In this document: positions 45,656-53,527 of the stretch, piece by piece
Position numbering within the stretch: position 1 is the stretch's first letter
How the letters are laid out: every line of letters starts with the position of its first letter
Assembly: GCF_007744675.1 (NCBI RefSeq)
Contig: NZ_CP036269.1
Coordinates: 372,001 to 436,000 of the forward strand
DNA: 64,000 nucleotides
Reading direction: 5' to 3'
Origin: Gimesia alba
Lineage (GTDB): Bacteria; Planctomycetota; Planctomycetia; Planctomycetales; Planctomycetaceae
Position numbers and translations under genes: made by a program
Notes under the pieces: generated by a model
Told to the model about the DNA's origin: nothing
What the model saw: the letters and a program-made list of their open reading frames with translations, nothing else
The model's database searches: none

Positions 45656-46441
45656 TCATTTTTTCCAGGCCTGGATGATATAGCGTTTCATTCGAACGCC
45701 CGCTTTCTCTGCCAGTTCGGCATCCACTCGCTGGAAGTAGAGGTCGAGAATTTCGTGCATGAGTTCTTCCCGGAGTTCGGCTGATACGTGGCGGGCAACG
45801 GGGACCCAGGAGCAGAAAAAGTCAGCCAGGGCCTCTCTTGTGCCGAAGTATTCGTCGCCAATGATTTCATCGAACCGCTCGATATAGAATCCATTGCCGC
45901 GTATACAGCGCAGCATGAACTCGCGTGTCCAATGGTTATAGGGATCGTCAAAGTCCGTCAACAATGGCTTCCAGCGGCTGCGTTGTGAGACCGTGGAGAC
46001 TGCGTCCCAGAATTCTTCGTGGTCGGCCTGGAATCCTGCCAGCACACGGCCACCGTCACGCAGTGCGCAATGGATACCGCTCCAGACGTCCCATTGCCTT
46101 TTGACCCAATGGAGGATGCTGAACGAACAGACCAGATCAAATTCGTTGTTGAATTCAAGCTGATCGGCGCTCATCTGCTGAAAGTCGATTCGTCCCGGTT
46201 TGGCGTACTGTTGCTGGGCGAATTCCACCATGGAAGGAGAGACATCGATTCCAACGACCTGACCGGCGGGCATCTGCTCAGAGATATATTTCGTGACGGC
46301 GCCATTGCCACAGCCGATGTCGAGTACGCGTTCATACGAACCAACGTCGATCCGATTCAGAGCTTCTAACGCCTGGCGATACTGCATCGATGAATTATCT
46401 GCATATTCAGACCCATCCCAGCGGTCTTCTGCGTCTATCAT
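45656..46441 (-). CDS. SAM-dependent methyltransferase, class I
   Basis: This is a 261-aa protein. The SAM-binding motif is VLDIGCGNGAVTKYI, followed by the acidic GIDVSPSMV and the post-I region FDLVCSFSILHWV. The layout resembles trans-aconitate methyltransferase-type enzymes (Tam-like). The methyl acceptor is unknown. It is a single gene divergent from the 147-aa membrane protein at 46521. Confidence 0.88.
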   Translation of the reverse strand: MIDAEDRWDGSEYADNSSMQYRQALEALNRIDVGSYERVLDIGCGNGAVTKYISEQMPAGQVVGIDVSPSMVEFAQQQYAKPGRIDFQQMSADQLEFNNEFDLVCSFSILHWVKRQWDVWSGIHCALRDGGRVLAGFQADHEEFWDAVSTVSQRSRWKPLLTDFDDPYNHWTREFMLRCIRGNGFYIERFDEIIGDEYFGTREALADFFCSWVPVARHVSAELREELMHEILDLYFQRVDAELAEKAGVRMKRYIIQAWKK

Positions 46442-46520
46442 GGCAGGCTCCTGGCTCTGTTTTCATAAAAAATGATATTTCCTGTTGGCAATCGTGGTCA
46501 TTTTCGCAAGGATTGGCAAT

Positions 46521-46964
46521 ATGAAATCGCGTCTGGATTTGAAAAGCTGGCTGTTTCTTTATCCGCTGCTGCAGGGGCTGGGCGGAGTAGGGTGGTGGTG
46601 TCTATTACTGGCGGTCCCCGAGAGCCGTTCGCTGTTTCTGTCAGAAACACTGCCGGAACGGGTGCTGCTGGCCTTTTGGCTGCCGGACGGCGTGATTTTT
46701 GTGACTGGTTCCTTCGTGTTGGCGTATGGTCTTCGGAAGCAGCGCTATTGGGCGGGGTCAGTGTTATTGTTTCTGACGGGGGGGATCGCTTACGTTAGCC
46801 TGTACTGTCTGTCGCTGAGCCTGGCGACGCAGGGGGGCTGGTTGGGAACCGGCTTAATGCTGGTCTGTCTGAGTCTGATGTTGCTGGTCTGTTGTATTCA
46901 CACGGGCGGTCATTGCGGGAAAGCCGAGCATGTTCAAAATCAAATTCCGACCGACGACGCCTGA
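46521..46964 (+). CDS. Small membrane protein of unknown function
   Basis: This is a 147-aa protein with about four hydrophobic segments. No family recognised. I chose the ATG at 46521 since AAGGA lies 8 bases upstream; an in-frame TTG at 46485 would add 12 residues. The 3' end overlaps the next gene by 35 bases, so the two membrane proteins are likely co-translated partners. Confidence 0.72.
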   Translation: MKSRLDLKSWLFLYPLLQGLGGVGWWCLLLAVPESRSLFLSETLPERVLLAFWLPDGVIFVTGSFVLAYGLRKQRYWAGSVLLFLTGGIAYVSLYCLSLSLATQGGWLGTGLMLVCLSLMLLVCCIHTGGHCGKAEHVQNQIPTDDA

Positions 46965-47502
46965 CGCACCACTCTGGTTAATTTTACTGAAGATTTTTGG
47001 CCAGACGGTCATTTTCTGGAGCCTGTTTCTGCTGGTGATCCCTGCGGCGCTGATTTGGCTGGAATCGATCCTGGGCTGTCCGGCATTTCGGTTCAACGGG
47101 CAGCGGGTGCTGGGAGTGATTCTGTTCGTGCTGGGGGGGAGTCTGGGACTGACCAGCGGTGCAATGATGGGAATCTACGGCCGGGGGACACCGCTCCCCC
47201 TGGATACGGCACGTCATCTGGTTGTCGTCGGCCCCTATCGGTATGTGCGGAATCCGATGGCCATCGCGGGCCTGACACAAGGTGCTGCGGTCGCTTTGTT
47301 TTGTGGTTCCTGGTTGACGCTAGGCTATATCATCGTCGGTTTTTTTCTCTGGAATTATTATGTGCGACCCATTGAGGAGCAGGACCTCCTGCATCGATTT
47401 GATAGAGCGTATGCCGACTATCAACGTTCCGTTCGCTGTTGGATTCCCTGCTGGAGAGGATATTCGCCAAGTACCCCGGAAACGCAGGGAAACGACAAAT
47501 AA
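46930..47502 (+). CDS. Isoprenylcysteine carboxyl methyltransferase-like membrane protein
   Basis: This is a 190-aa protein with about four membrane helices and the PEMT/ICMT-type C-terminal signature: GPYRYVRNPMAIAG, then a helix, then EEQDLLHRFDRAYADYQRSVRCWIP. The family includes protein and lipid methyltransferases that use SAM at the membrane. Its gene overlaps the upstream 147-aa membrane protein by 35 bases. The acceptor is unknown and reductase relatives also exist. Confidence 0.82.
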   Translation: MFKIKFRPTTPDAPLWLILLKIFGQTVIFWSLFLLVIPAALIWLESILGCPAFRFNGQRVLGVILFVLGGSLGLTSGAMMGIYGRGTPLPLDTARHLVVVGPYRYVRNPMAIAGLTQGAAVALFCGSWLTLGYIIVGFFLWNYYVRPIEEQDLLHRFDRAYADYQRSVRCWIPCWRGYSPSTPETQGNDK

Positions 47503-47527
47503 TTTTCGGTATCTCGTAATCCTGGTA

Positions 47528-47533
47528 TATAAT
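47528..47533 (+). promoter_or_regulatory. Candidate -10 element of the Fur-family gene
   Basis: A perfect TATAAT lies 68 bases before the regulator ATG. A match to a -35 box at the right distance is poor (TTTCGG/TTCGGT near 47504-47510), so only the -10 is proposed. Confidence 0.35.
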
Positions 47534-47601
47534 CGTTAAGATGCACTGATCAAAACCGTTTGTTTACTTAATGGCACCGTGGGGTGCCTGGATCTAACAT
47601 A

Positions 47602-48045
47602 ATGAAAAATCTGTCCCAAGCTGAAGAGATTGATGAAATCCGCACCTTAGTGCGCAATAGTGGTTTGCGCAGTACAGCAGCCCGGATCACCGTGATTCAA
47701 TTCTTACGCAAGGCGACTTCACCTCTGACTCATGCCGAGATCGCAGAAGATCTGACTCCGATGGGGTTTGATAAGGCAACCGTGTATCGCAATCTGATTG
47801 ATCTTGCTGAAGCGGGACTCGTCAAACGGACTGAACTGGGCGACCATGCATGGCGGTTTGAGCTGCGCAACCCGGATGAACCCGAAGATGCTGAGCACCC
47901 TCATTTTGTCTGTACTGAATGTGGCAGCGTTTCCTGTCTGCACGATGTTGAGTTCAAGACGCCCAAAAATAAACAATGGACTCAAGTCGGCACTGTCACG
48001 GAAATTCTCTTGAAGGGGATTTGCAGTGAGTGCGAGGAAAAATGA
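47602..48045 (+). CDS. Fur-family metalloregulator (Zur/PerR-like)
   Basis: This is a 147-aa protein. The winged helix holds SGLRSTAARITVIQFL and the recognition segment FDKATVYRNL (about 56-65). HPHFVCTEC supplies His99/His101 and C104/C107, and a second pair C141/C144 closes the structural zinc site. It probably represses metal-uptake genes when metal-loaded. The convergent neighbour is a ZIP-family Zn transporter, which favours Zur over Fur. The ATG at 47602 matches the usual family start; an in-frame GTG at 47584 would add six residues. Confidence 0.88.
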   Translation: MKNLSQAEEIDEIRTLVRNSGLRSTAARITVIQFLRKATSPLTHAEIAEDLTPMGFDKATVYRNLIDLAEAGLVKRTELGDHAWRFELRNPDEPEDAEHPHFVCTECGSVSCLHDVEFKTPKNKQWTQVGTVTEILLKGICSECEEK

Positions 48046-48060
48046 GCGGCACTCTTTAAT

Positions 48061-49179
48061 TTAGTGCTCGTGATCGTGCGAATGTCCGGAATGACTCCCA
48101 TGATCATGCACGTGACCAGGCTCAATAAATCCGATGCCGTAAGCCAGCGCGATTCCCAGCAGTAATACAAACGAGAGTCGGAACCGGTTATGAGAATGAA
48201 ATTCCATTTCCGGCAGCAAATCTCCCAGTGAGATACAGATGAAAACACCAGCCGAAAAGGCAAGGGCGCAGCCGATGATGATGTGCTGATTGCCGGAAAA
48301 CTGCTGAACACCCAGGAAAAACAGCAAAGCACCCAAGGGGCACATTAAGGCGAAACCAATATTCACGGCATTTCGCCAGCCTGCAGACCAGCCACCGGCG
48401 GCCATCAGAGACGTGATGGAAACCGCATCCAAAGGTTTGTGTAACGTAATCGCTAGAAATGTTCCCAGTCCGAACAGAGACAGAAAGACTTCATGGTGTT
48501 GTTCGGCGATGATACTGGCGCCCAGCGCCAGCCCGTCAATCAGCGTGTGCAGTGCCAGACCGAGTGCAATCCCGATCCAACTCAATTGGTGTGAATGGTT
48601 ATGGGAGTGCGAGTGCACCGGGGCGTGCGCATGATGATGATCACAGTCATGATCATGGTCGTGTTTGTGATCTTCTTCCTCATCAAGTTCCACGGTTCCG
48701 TGTTGGTGAAAGTGGAACGTTCGCAGTAAGAAGAAGAGTGTCACGATTCCCGCCATCATCCACCAGACAGCGCGATCGACCGACCCCATTTCAGCAACCG
48801 CGTGGGGCAGCAGATGGAACACGCCGATGCCCAGCATGAGGCCACCCACAAAACTGATTAACGTTTCCATGCGCGTATGTGTTAAACGGACCAGTGAAGG
48901 CAACCATCCCCCTAGCAATGAAGAAAAGACGATCACGCTGCAATAGCCTCCCAGCAGAGTGTATGCCCACGTTTTGCCAGTTTTCTGTGGGGATGCTTCT
49001 GTTGTCTCCCCCGGTGTGTCGACAGCATTTTCCGATTCTGGGTGCGGATGAGTGTGCTCTGCGGCCAGGGTTGCGCGCGAAATGAAAAATCCGGGCGCGA
49101 CCAGAAACAGAACCAAGGGAATCATCAGCAGGAGCAGCGTTAATTTTATGTCATGCTTAAAAGGAGAAAGGGGTTTCAT
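48061..49179 (-). CDS. ZIP-family metal transporter with His-rich loops
   Basis: This is a 372-aa protein with about eight membrane segments. The binuclear-site helices show HTLIDGLALGASI and HKPLDAVSI; the second has Lys where the common ZIP motif has Glu (H-E-x-x-H). A loop in the middle is packed with His/Asp (positions about 171-205) and the C-terminus ends HDHGSHSGHSHDHEH. These chelate zinc and may sense it. ZIP proteins move Zn or related ions into the cytoplasm. It converges with the Fur-family gene 15 bases away. Confidence 0.9.
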   Translation of the reverse strand: MKPLSPFKHDIKLTLLLLMIPLVLFLVAPGFFISRATLAAEHTHPHPESENAVDTPGETTEASPQKTGKTWAYTLLGGYCSVIVFSSLLGGWLPSLVRLTHTRMETLISFVGGLMLGIGVFHLLPHAVAEMGSVDRAVWWMMAGIVTLFFLLRTFHFHQHGTVELDEEEDHKHDHDHDCDHHHAHAPVHSHSHNHSHQLSWIGIALGLALHTLIDGLALGASIIAEQHHEVFLSLFGLGTFLAITLHKPLDAVSITSLMAAGGWSAGWRNAVNIGFALMCPLGALLFFLGVQQFSGNQHIIIGCALAFSAGVFICISLGDLLPEMEFHSHNRFRLSFVLLLGIALAYGIGFIEPGHVHDHGSHSGHSHDHEH

Positions 49180-49223
49180 GGAGTTAAACAGTCACCTGAG
49201 ATCCAAATTGATCATATGAGATT

Positions 49224-49246
49224 GCCGGCATGGTTTCACCATCGGC
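49224..49246 (-). promoter_or_regulatory. Hairpin in the leader of the ZIP gene
   Basis: Outer arms GCCG and CGGC and inner arms ATGGT and ACCAT form a stem with a two-base bulge and a 3-base loop. It lies in the 5' leader on the minus strand and is not followed by a U run. Confidence 0.4.
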
Positions 49247-49260
49247 ATGCATGTATTGTA

Positions 49261-49279
49261 ATAGCAAACTAATTGCGAT
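49261..49279 (-). promoter_or_regulatory. Candidate Fur/Zur-type operator upstream of the ZIP gene
   Basis: The palindrome ATAGCAAACTAATTGCGAT has the length (19 bases) and AT-rich character of Fur-family boxes, with the core GCAA-N5-TTGC. The link to the neighbouring Fur-family protein is a guess. Confidence 0.3.
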
Positions 49280-49708
49280 TGAATTTAGCTTTTATAAGAG
49301 ATCAAGGCAAGAGCCTGTTCGGACCTTCTCAGCTAAGTTTTCGAACTTCTGCTCAAATGTGAGTTGCGTCAAAGCCAAAACCCTTAAAATACGGTTATTT
49401 ACCTTATCGATCGACAGGCATTGATTGACTGGCAGCCACTGGGGCATCACTCAATACGTAGTGATAAGTTCAGATGAGTGCGAGCTTTACTGCGTTAAAA
49501 TGTTCCGATTAGGGGCTCTGTCGGGCGTGTAGCTAATGGGAGACGGAATGCAGAGCTTCTTCATCATTTCTTAATATACGCTTAAAAAAAGAATCACCGA
49601 TAAGCGTCTATAGGAATCGGACTATCTAGTGCAGACGCACAATGAATAGTGAAATTAGCACAACCTTGCCTGTAATGGATTATGGGCGATGATACATCAG
49701 GGATGAAG

Positions 49709-51298
49709 ATGCGCACATTCATGAAACTGACGGGGATTTTACTCCTCGTGGGGGCAATTGTACCCTCTCCAAGTGTCTTTGCAGAAGACACAAAACTCAG
49801 TTCTGATCAACTGGAACGACTGCTGGACCGGTTAGAAACTGCCGAAAAGCGAATCCAGGAACTGGAGCAGCAAAAACAGGAAAAACGAGAGGAGCAAATA
49901 CAAACTCCGCCTCCAGCACCTGCTCTACCTCCTCATTTGAAAGATGTGGGTGGTGGTCTGGATGATTCCGAACAACTGTTGATCAATAACTTTGCCGCCG
50001 GCAACGAAGATCTGGCAAACCGTCTCTCGACGCTCGAGGAAGACTGGAAAAAGTTCAGCGAATCTGAGCAGGAAAAGAAAGCCAAAGATGCATCCAAAGT
50101 AACGACATTGAAAGTCTTTGGTCGAATTCATTTAGATAGCTGGAATTTTTCTGACAGCACTCCCGGCATTGCCGCCTTCAATAATCCTCCCGACCCGATG
50201 GATCCAGAAAACCGGTTTGAATTCCGCCGTCTGCGTATTGGTGTTTCCGGCGACATTAAAGATAACATGCTCTACAAATTTGAGTATGACTTTGGTAATC
50301 CTGGTAATCCGGCCTTCAAAGATGTTTATATGGGATGGAAAGATCTACCCGTCTTTCAGACACTCTTAATTGGTAATCAGAAACGGCCTCTGGGTATGGA
50401 TCACCTTAACAGTAGTCGTTACAACACATTCATGGAACGTCCGTTGGTGATTGAAGCATTCAATGAGGATGCACGTCGTCTGGGGATTTGTGCTTATGGT
50501 GTTTCGGAAGATGAAACCTGGAACTGGCGCTACGGTATCTTTAATCTGGAAAACATTGCCGGAGATGGCCAATACGTTGGTGATGCAGGGCAAATGAGTG
50601 TCAACGGTCGTCTGGCGGGAACTCCCTGGTATGATGAAACTTCTGGTGGTCGCGGTTACCTGCACTTGGGTATTGCCGACATGTGGGCGAATCCTGATGG
50701 TGACGCCACCGGTTCCGGAACGGATAACAATGAAGCCCGTTTCCGAACACGCCCCGAAGCACGTACGGGAAGTACTCGCTGGTTGGATACTGGTCGGATC
50801 GCTGGCGCAACCTGGTTCAATACACTTGGATTTGAAGCCATGTTAAACGTAGGGTCCTTCTCTGTTGTCAGTGAATATCAGGTTACGAATGTCGGTCGCG
50901 GCAGTTCTGGTTCCGATCTGACATTTGAAGGTGCTTATGTGCAGGCAGCTTACTTCCTGACTGGCGAATACCAGCCGATCGACCGGAAATCGGGAACGAT
51001 TGCTCGTGTGAAACCTCTGGAAAACTTCTTCCTCGTCAATACCTGTGACGGTGATACCGCAAGCGGTTGGGGAGCCTGGCAGGTTGCTGCACGCTACTCA
51101 TATCTTGACTTAAGTAACGGCAATGTTACTGGCGGTGACGAACGCAACTGGACACTGGGTTTGGTCTGGTGGTGGAATTCTCATGCCCGAATGCAGTTTA
51201 ACTATATCCATGCTGAAATTGATGACCGCGGTCCGATCGATGGCTATACCGGTGGTAAGTCAGACATCTTTGGTACACGGTTCATGGTCGACTTCTAA
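49709..51298 (+). CDS. OprP/OprO-like outer-membrane porin
   Basis: This is a 529-aa protein. After a signal peptide (about 1-26, ending FAED) comes a coiled-coil segment (SDQLERLLDRLETAEKRIQELEQQKQEK, about 30-57) of the type that tethers planctomycete porins to the wall. A beta-barrel domain follows from FGRIHLDSW to the C-terminal FGTRFMVDF, typical of phosphate-selective porins O and P. The final Phe is a barrel-insertion signal. I chose the ATG at 49709 because AGGGA lies 7 bases upstream; two earlier in-frame ATGs would add up to nine residues. The Cys-rich gene follows 64 bases downstream. Confidence 0.92.
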   Translation: MRTFMKLTGILLLVGAIVPSPSVFAEDTKLSSDQLERLLDRLETAEKRIQELEQQKQEKREEQIQTPPPAPALPPHLKDVGGGLDDSEQLLINNFAAGNEDLANRLSTLEEDWKKFSESEQEKKAKDASKVTTLKVFGRIHLDSWNFSDSTPGIAAFNNPPDPMDPENRFEFRRLRIGVSGDIKDNMLYKFEYDFGNPGNPAFKDVYMGWKDLPVFQTLLIGNQKRPLGMDHLNSSRYNTFMERPLVIEAFNEDARRLGICAYGVSEDETWNWRYGIFNLENIAGDGQYVGDAGQMSVNGRLAGTPWYDETSGGRGYLHLGIADMWANPDGDATGSGTDNNEARFRTRPEARTGSTRWLDTGRIAGATWFNTLGFEAMLNVGSFSVVSEYQVTNVGRGSSGSDLTFEGAYVQAAYFLTGEYQPIDRKSGTIARVKPLENFFLVNTCDGDTASGWGAWQVAARYSYLDLSNGNVTGGDERNWTLGLVWWWNSHARMQFNYIHAEIDDRGPIDGYTGGKSDIFGTRFMVDF

Positions 51299-51362
51299 CA
51301 GCAGGTCGAATTGGAATAAACAGTGTGAACGATCAAAAATAATCTTTCAGGAAGTGAGTCCT

Positions 51363-51818
51363 ATGAAATATCTTGGAATTGTTTTACTGGCAGTCACAGC
51401 CATGACCATCGGGGGAAACCAGAATTTTGCCAATCCTGGTGCTCCCTGTTGTAACAAAGTGAACGGTGCATGTGGAAACAGCAACTACTGTTCACAAGGC
51501 TGTAAATCCTGTCGGCTGTATGTAGAAACATTAAAAGTCAAAAAGCATTGCTACAATATTGAGTGCAAAGATATCTGCATTCCTCCTGTGCGTTTCCCCT
51601 GGCAAAAATGCTGTGAACTGAAATGTGGAAAAATTAAAACCGTACGTGTCCTGAAGAAACATAATTATACGTGTGATAAGTGTGGCTATAAGTGGGTTGT
51701 TGAATGCAATTGCGGCTCTTGTACATCGGGGAATTGCGTGACAGCTCCTCAACCTCCAGTGCACTCGGCAAACGCCCAACCTCCTTTGGCTCCTGCAACA
51801 TCAATCAGAAAAAGGTAA
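51363..51818 (+). CDS. Secreted cysteine-rich protein of unknown function
   Basis: This 151-aa protein has a signal peptide (MKYLGIVLLAVTAMTIGG...) and a mature part with 18 Cys, arranged as NPGAPCC, GACGNSNYCSQGCKSCRLYVETLKVKKHC, NIECKDICIPP, KCCELKCGKIKTVRVLKKHNYTC, DKCGYKWVVECNCGSCTSGNC. Several CxxC-like pairs suggest metal binding or dense disulfides. The C-terminal tail is Pro-rich and unstructured. AGGA precedes the ATG. It is the second gene after the porin, 64 bases on, and is followed by a terminator, so the two form an operon. It may be a cell-surface or wall-associated component; that is inference. Confidence 0.8.
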   Translation: MKYLGIVLLAVTAMTIGGNQNFANPGAPCCNKVNGACGNSNYCSQGCKSCRLYVETLKVKKHCYNIECKDICIPPVRFPWQKCCELKCGKIKTVRVLKKHNYTCDKCGYKWVVECNCGSCTSGNCVTAPQPPVHSANAQPPLAPATSIRKR

Positions 51819-51878
51819 ACCAACTGACTTCTGAAGCAGAACTTCTGTTGTGATTTTACCTCTGATGAATCTCCAAAG

Positions 51879-51918
51879 AACACCTCCTCTACTATTTTAG
51901 AGGGGGTGTTTTTGTTTA
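51879..51918 (+). terminator. Rho-independent terminator of the porin/Cys-rich operon
   Basis: Arms AACACCTCCTCTA (51879-51891) and TAGAGGGGGTGTT (51898-51910) pair with one mismatch; a T run follows. It lies about 60 bases past the Cys-rich gene stop. Confidence 0.85.
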
Positions 51919-52049
51919 TGTTGGAATGCTGGATCTTGTGGTGAAAGAAATTGACCGAAGATCTGTATTGGCGCTTTTAATCACCGATGGATTTGACATA
52001 ATTGATGGGCTCTGATGGTCTTTTCCTTTCCCATTGATTGTGTGATCTC

Positions 52050-53516
52050 ATGATATGTATCTCCGTGACTCCCGAGTCTCGTAATTTTGCGAAAGTTGAT
52101 ATTCTAAACGCAGCCGCCCAATCGGACCTGGTAGAGCTCTGTCTGGATCGATTGATCAAAACTCCGGACATTGGAGATTTGATTTCCGGGTTTGAGATAC
52201 CGATCCTGGTATCGTGCCGCCGCCCGGAAGAAGGGGGCCAGTTTAAAGGAACAGACTCCGAGCGAATTCAGTTGTTGAAGCAGGCGATTATTGCAGAGCC
52301 TGCGTACATCGAACTTGATCTGGAAACAGCACAACAAGTGCCGCGATTTGGCAAAACCAAACGTGTTATCAGCTATACGAGTCTCAGGAAACCACTCTCG
52401 CAGGTGGATGAGATTTTTGATGAAATGGCCGAAGCCAAAGCGGACATCATCAAGTTCACCTGGCCAACTCCCACCCTGCAAACTGCCTGGCCTCTCCTGG
52501 CGGCGATCAGTCAGAAACGCGAGATCCCCGTTGTAGGACTGGGACTGGGGGCAGCCGGCATTACATTTTCGCTGCTGGGCATCAAATATGGTTCTCCCTG
52601 GATTTACGCTGCTCTGGAAAAAGGGATGGAAGCGTTTGAAGGACAACCCACGTTAGCGGAATTGGATGAAGTGTATCATCACCGAAGCATCTCTGCCAAA
52701 ACGCGTTTTATCGGGGTCGCCGGACTGGGAGTTGCCGAACGGCGCACGATCGAAATTTTCAATAATGCTTCAGAACAGTTAGGCCTGGATTACACCTGCT
52801 TGCCGCTGGTCATCAACGATTTCAAGCAGGTGCATAAAATGTTGGGAATTTTGAAAATTCGTTCTTTGGTGGTCAGCCCGCGGATGGGAGAATTTATTTT
52901 ACCGCTGGCCGAGCATCTGGAAGAGTCATCGGAACAGACCGGTTATGGTGATTTGCAGTTAAATCAACCGGATGGCTGGCACGCCTATGATACGATGCGG
53001 CGGAGCGCGCTCAAAAGTCTGGAGGCAACCTTCGAAGGTAAGGCGACGGGAACGGAGAATGTCTTCCAACGCAAAAATATTCTGGTCCTCGGTCAAAGTG
53101 GTTTGACGAAAGCCATTGTATACAGTCTAGCACAACAGGGAGCCGTCGTCAGTGTGACATCAGACAATGACCGGGCCGCACAGGGTATTGCGCGGACGTT
53201 TGATATTCGTTATGTTCCATTTGCCAATTTGTATGATACGTTGAGCGATGTGGTAATCCAGACGGACCCTGATCTCAAACTGGGGCACGGAAAGAGTGAA
53301 TTCAACCCGGCCTACCTTCGCGAGACTATGACGGTGATGGATCTCAGCCAGTTGCCTGAAGAAACCGATCTGATCCGGGAAGCAAAGGACAGAGGGTGCC
53401 AGGTCGTGTGTGTAGACGAAATTTATCGTAAACAGCTGAATCAGATCTTCAAGGCGATTACCGGACAGGAAATTCCGGAAGCCGTCTTTGCAAACCGTAG
53501 CGATTACACGCGTTGA
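52050..53516 (+). CDS. Type I 3-dehydroquinate dehydratase / shikimate dehydrogenase-like fusion, catalytic residues missing
   Basis: This is a 488-aa protein with two domains: residues 1-210 resemble AroD (type I) and 215-488 resemble AroE. The AroD Schiff-base Lys survives (K135 in ADIIKF) and Gln in EGQ (Q199) too. The expected E-x-R reads E29-L-C31, the general-base His region reads ISYT110-S, and the late Arg in the S-R motif reads ITFS at 171-174. In the AroE half the SxS shikimate site, the P-x-K Lys (here P277-R-M) and the N-T-D Asp (here Y313-D-T) are all changed; a Rossmann motif VLGQSGLTKA (346-355) remains. The start at ATG 52050 avoids an upstream TTG. Likely a non-catalytic or repurposed protein. 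Confidence 0.85.
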   Translation: MICISVTPESRNFAKVDILNAAAQSDLVELCLDRLIKTPDIGDLISGFEIPILVSCRRPEEGGQFKGTDSERIQLLKQAIIAEPAYIELDLETAQQVPRFGKTKRVISYTSLRKPLSQVDEIFDEMAEAKADIIKFTWPTPTLQTAWPLLAAISQKREIPVVGLGLGAAGITFSLLGIKYGSPWIYAALEKGMEAFEGQPTLAELDEVYHHRSISAKTRFIGVAGLGVAERRTIEIFNNASEQLGLDYTCLPLVINDFKQVHKMLGILKIRSLVVSPRMGEFILPLAEHLEESSEQTGYGDLQLNQPDGWHAYDTMRRSALKSLEATFEGKATGTENVFQRKNILVLGQSGLTKAIVYSLAQQGAVVSVTSDNDRAAQGIARTFDIRYVPFANLYDTLSDVVIQTDPDLKLGHGKSEFNPAYLRETMTVMDLSQLPEETDLIREAKDRGCQVVCVDEIYRKQLNQIFKAITGQEIPEAVFANRSDYTR

Positions 53517-53527
53517 ATCGCGATGCG

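Larger units (their letters stand above)
49180..49708. other. Non-coding region with structured leader between zip and porin genes
   Basis: This 529-base region must hold the promoters of the divergent ZIP and porin genes. A bulged hairpin GCCG-gc-ATGGT-TTC-ACCAT-CGGC lies at 49224-49246, 45 bases before the ZIP start codon. An AT-rich imperfect palindrome (GCAA-ACTAA-TTGC core) lies at 49261-49279. A further inverted repeat ATCACT-N8-AGTGAT lies at 49446-49465. No gene was recognised. Confidence 0.45.

Noticed and set aside
51123..51362. Upstream extension of the Cys-rich protein frame
   Set aside because: It overlaps the porin 3' end in another frame and has no signal peptide; the ATG at 51363 has AGGA before it and a clear signal sequence.
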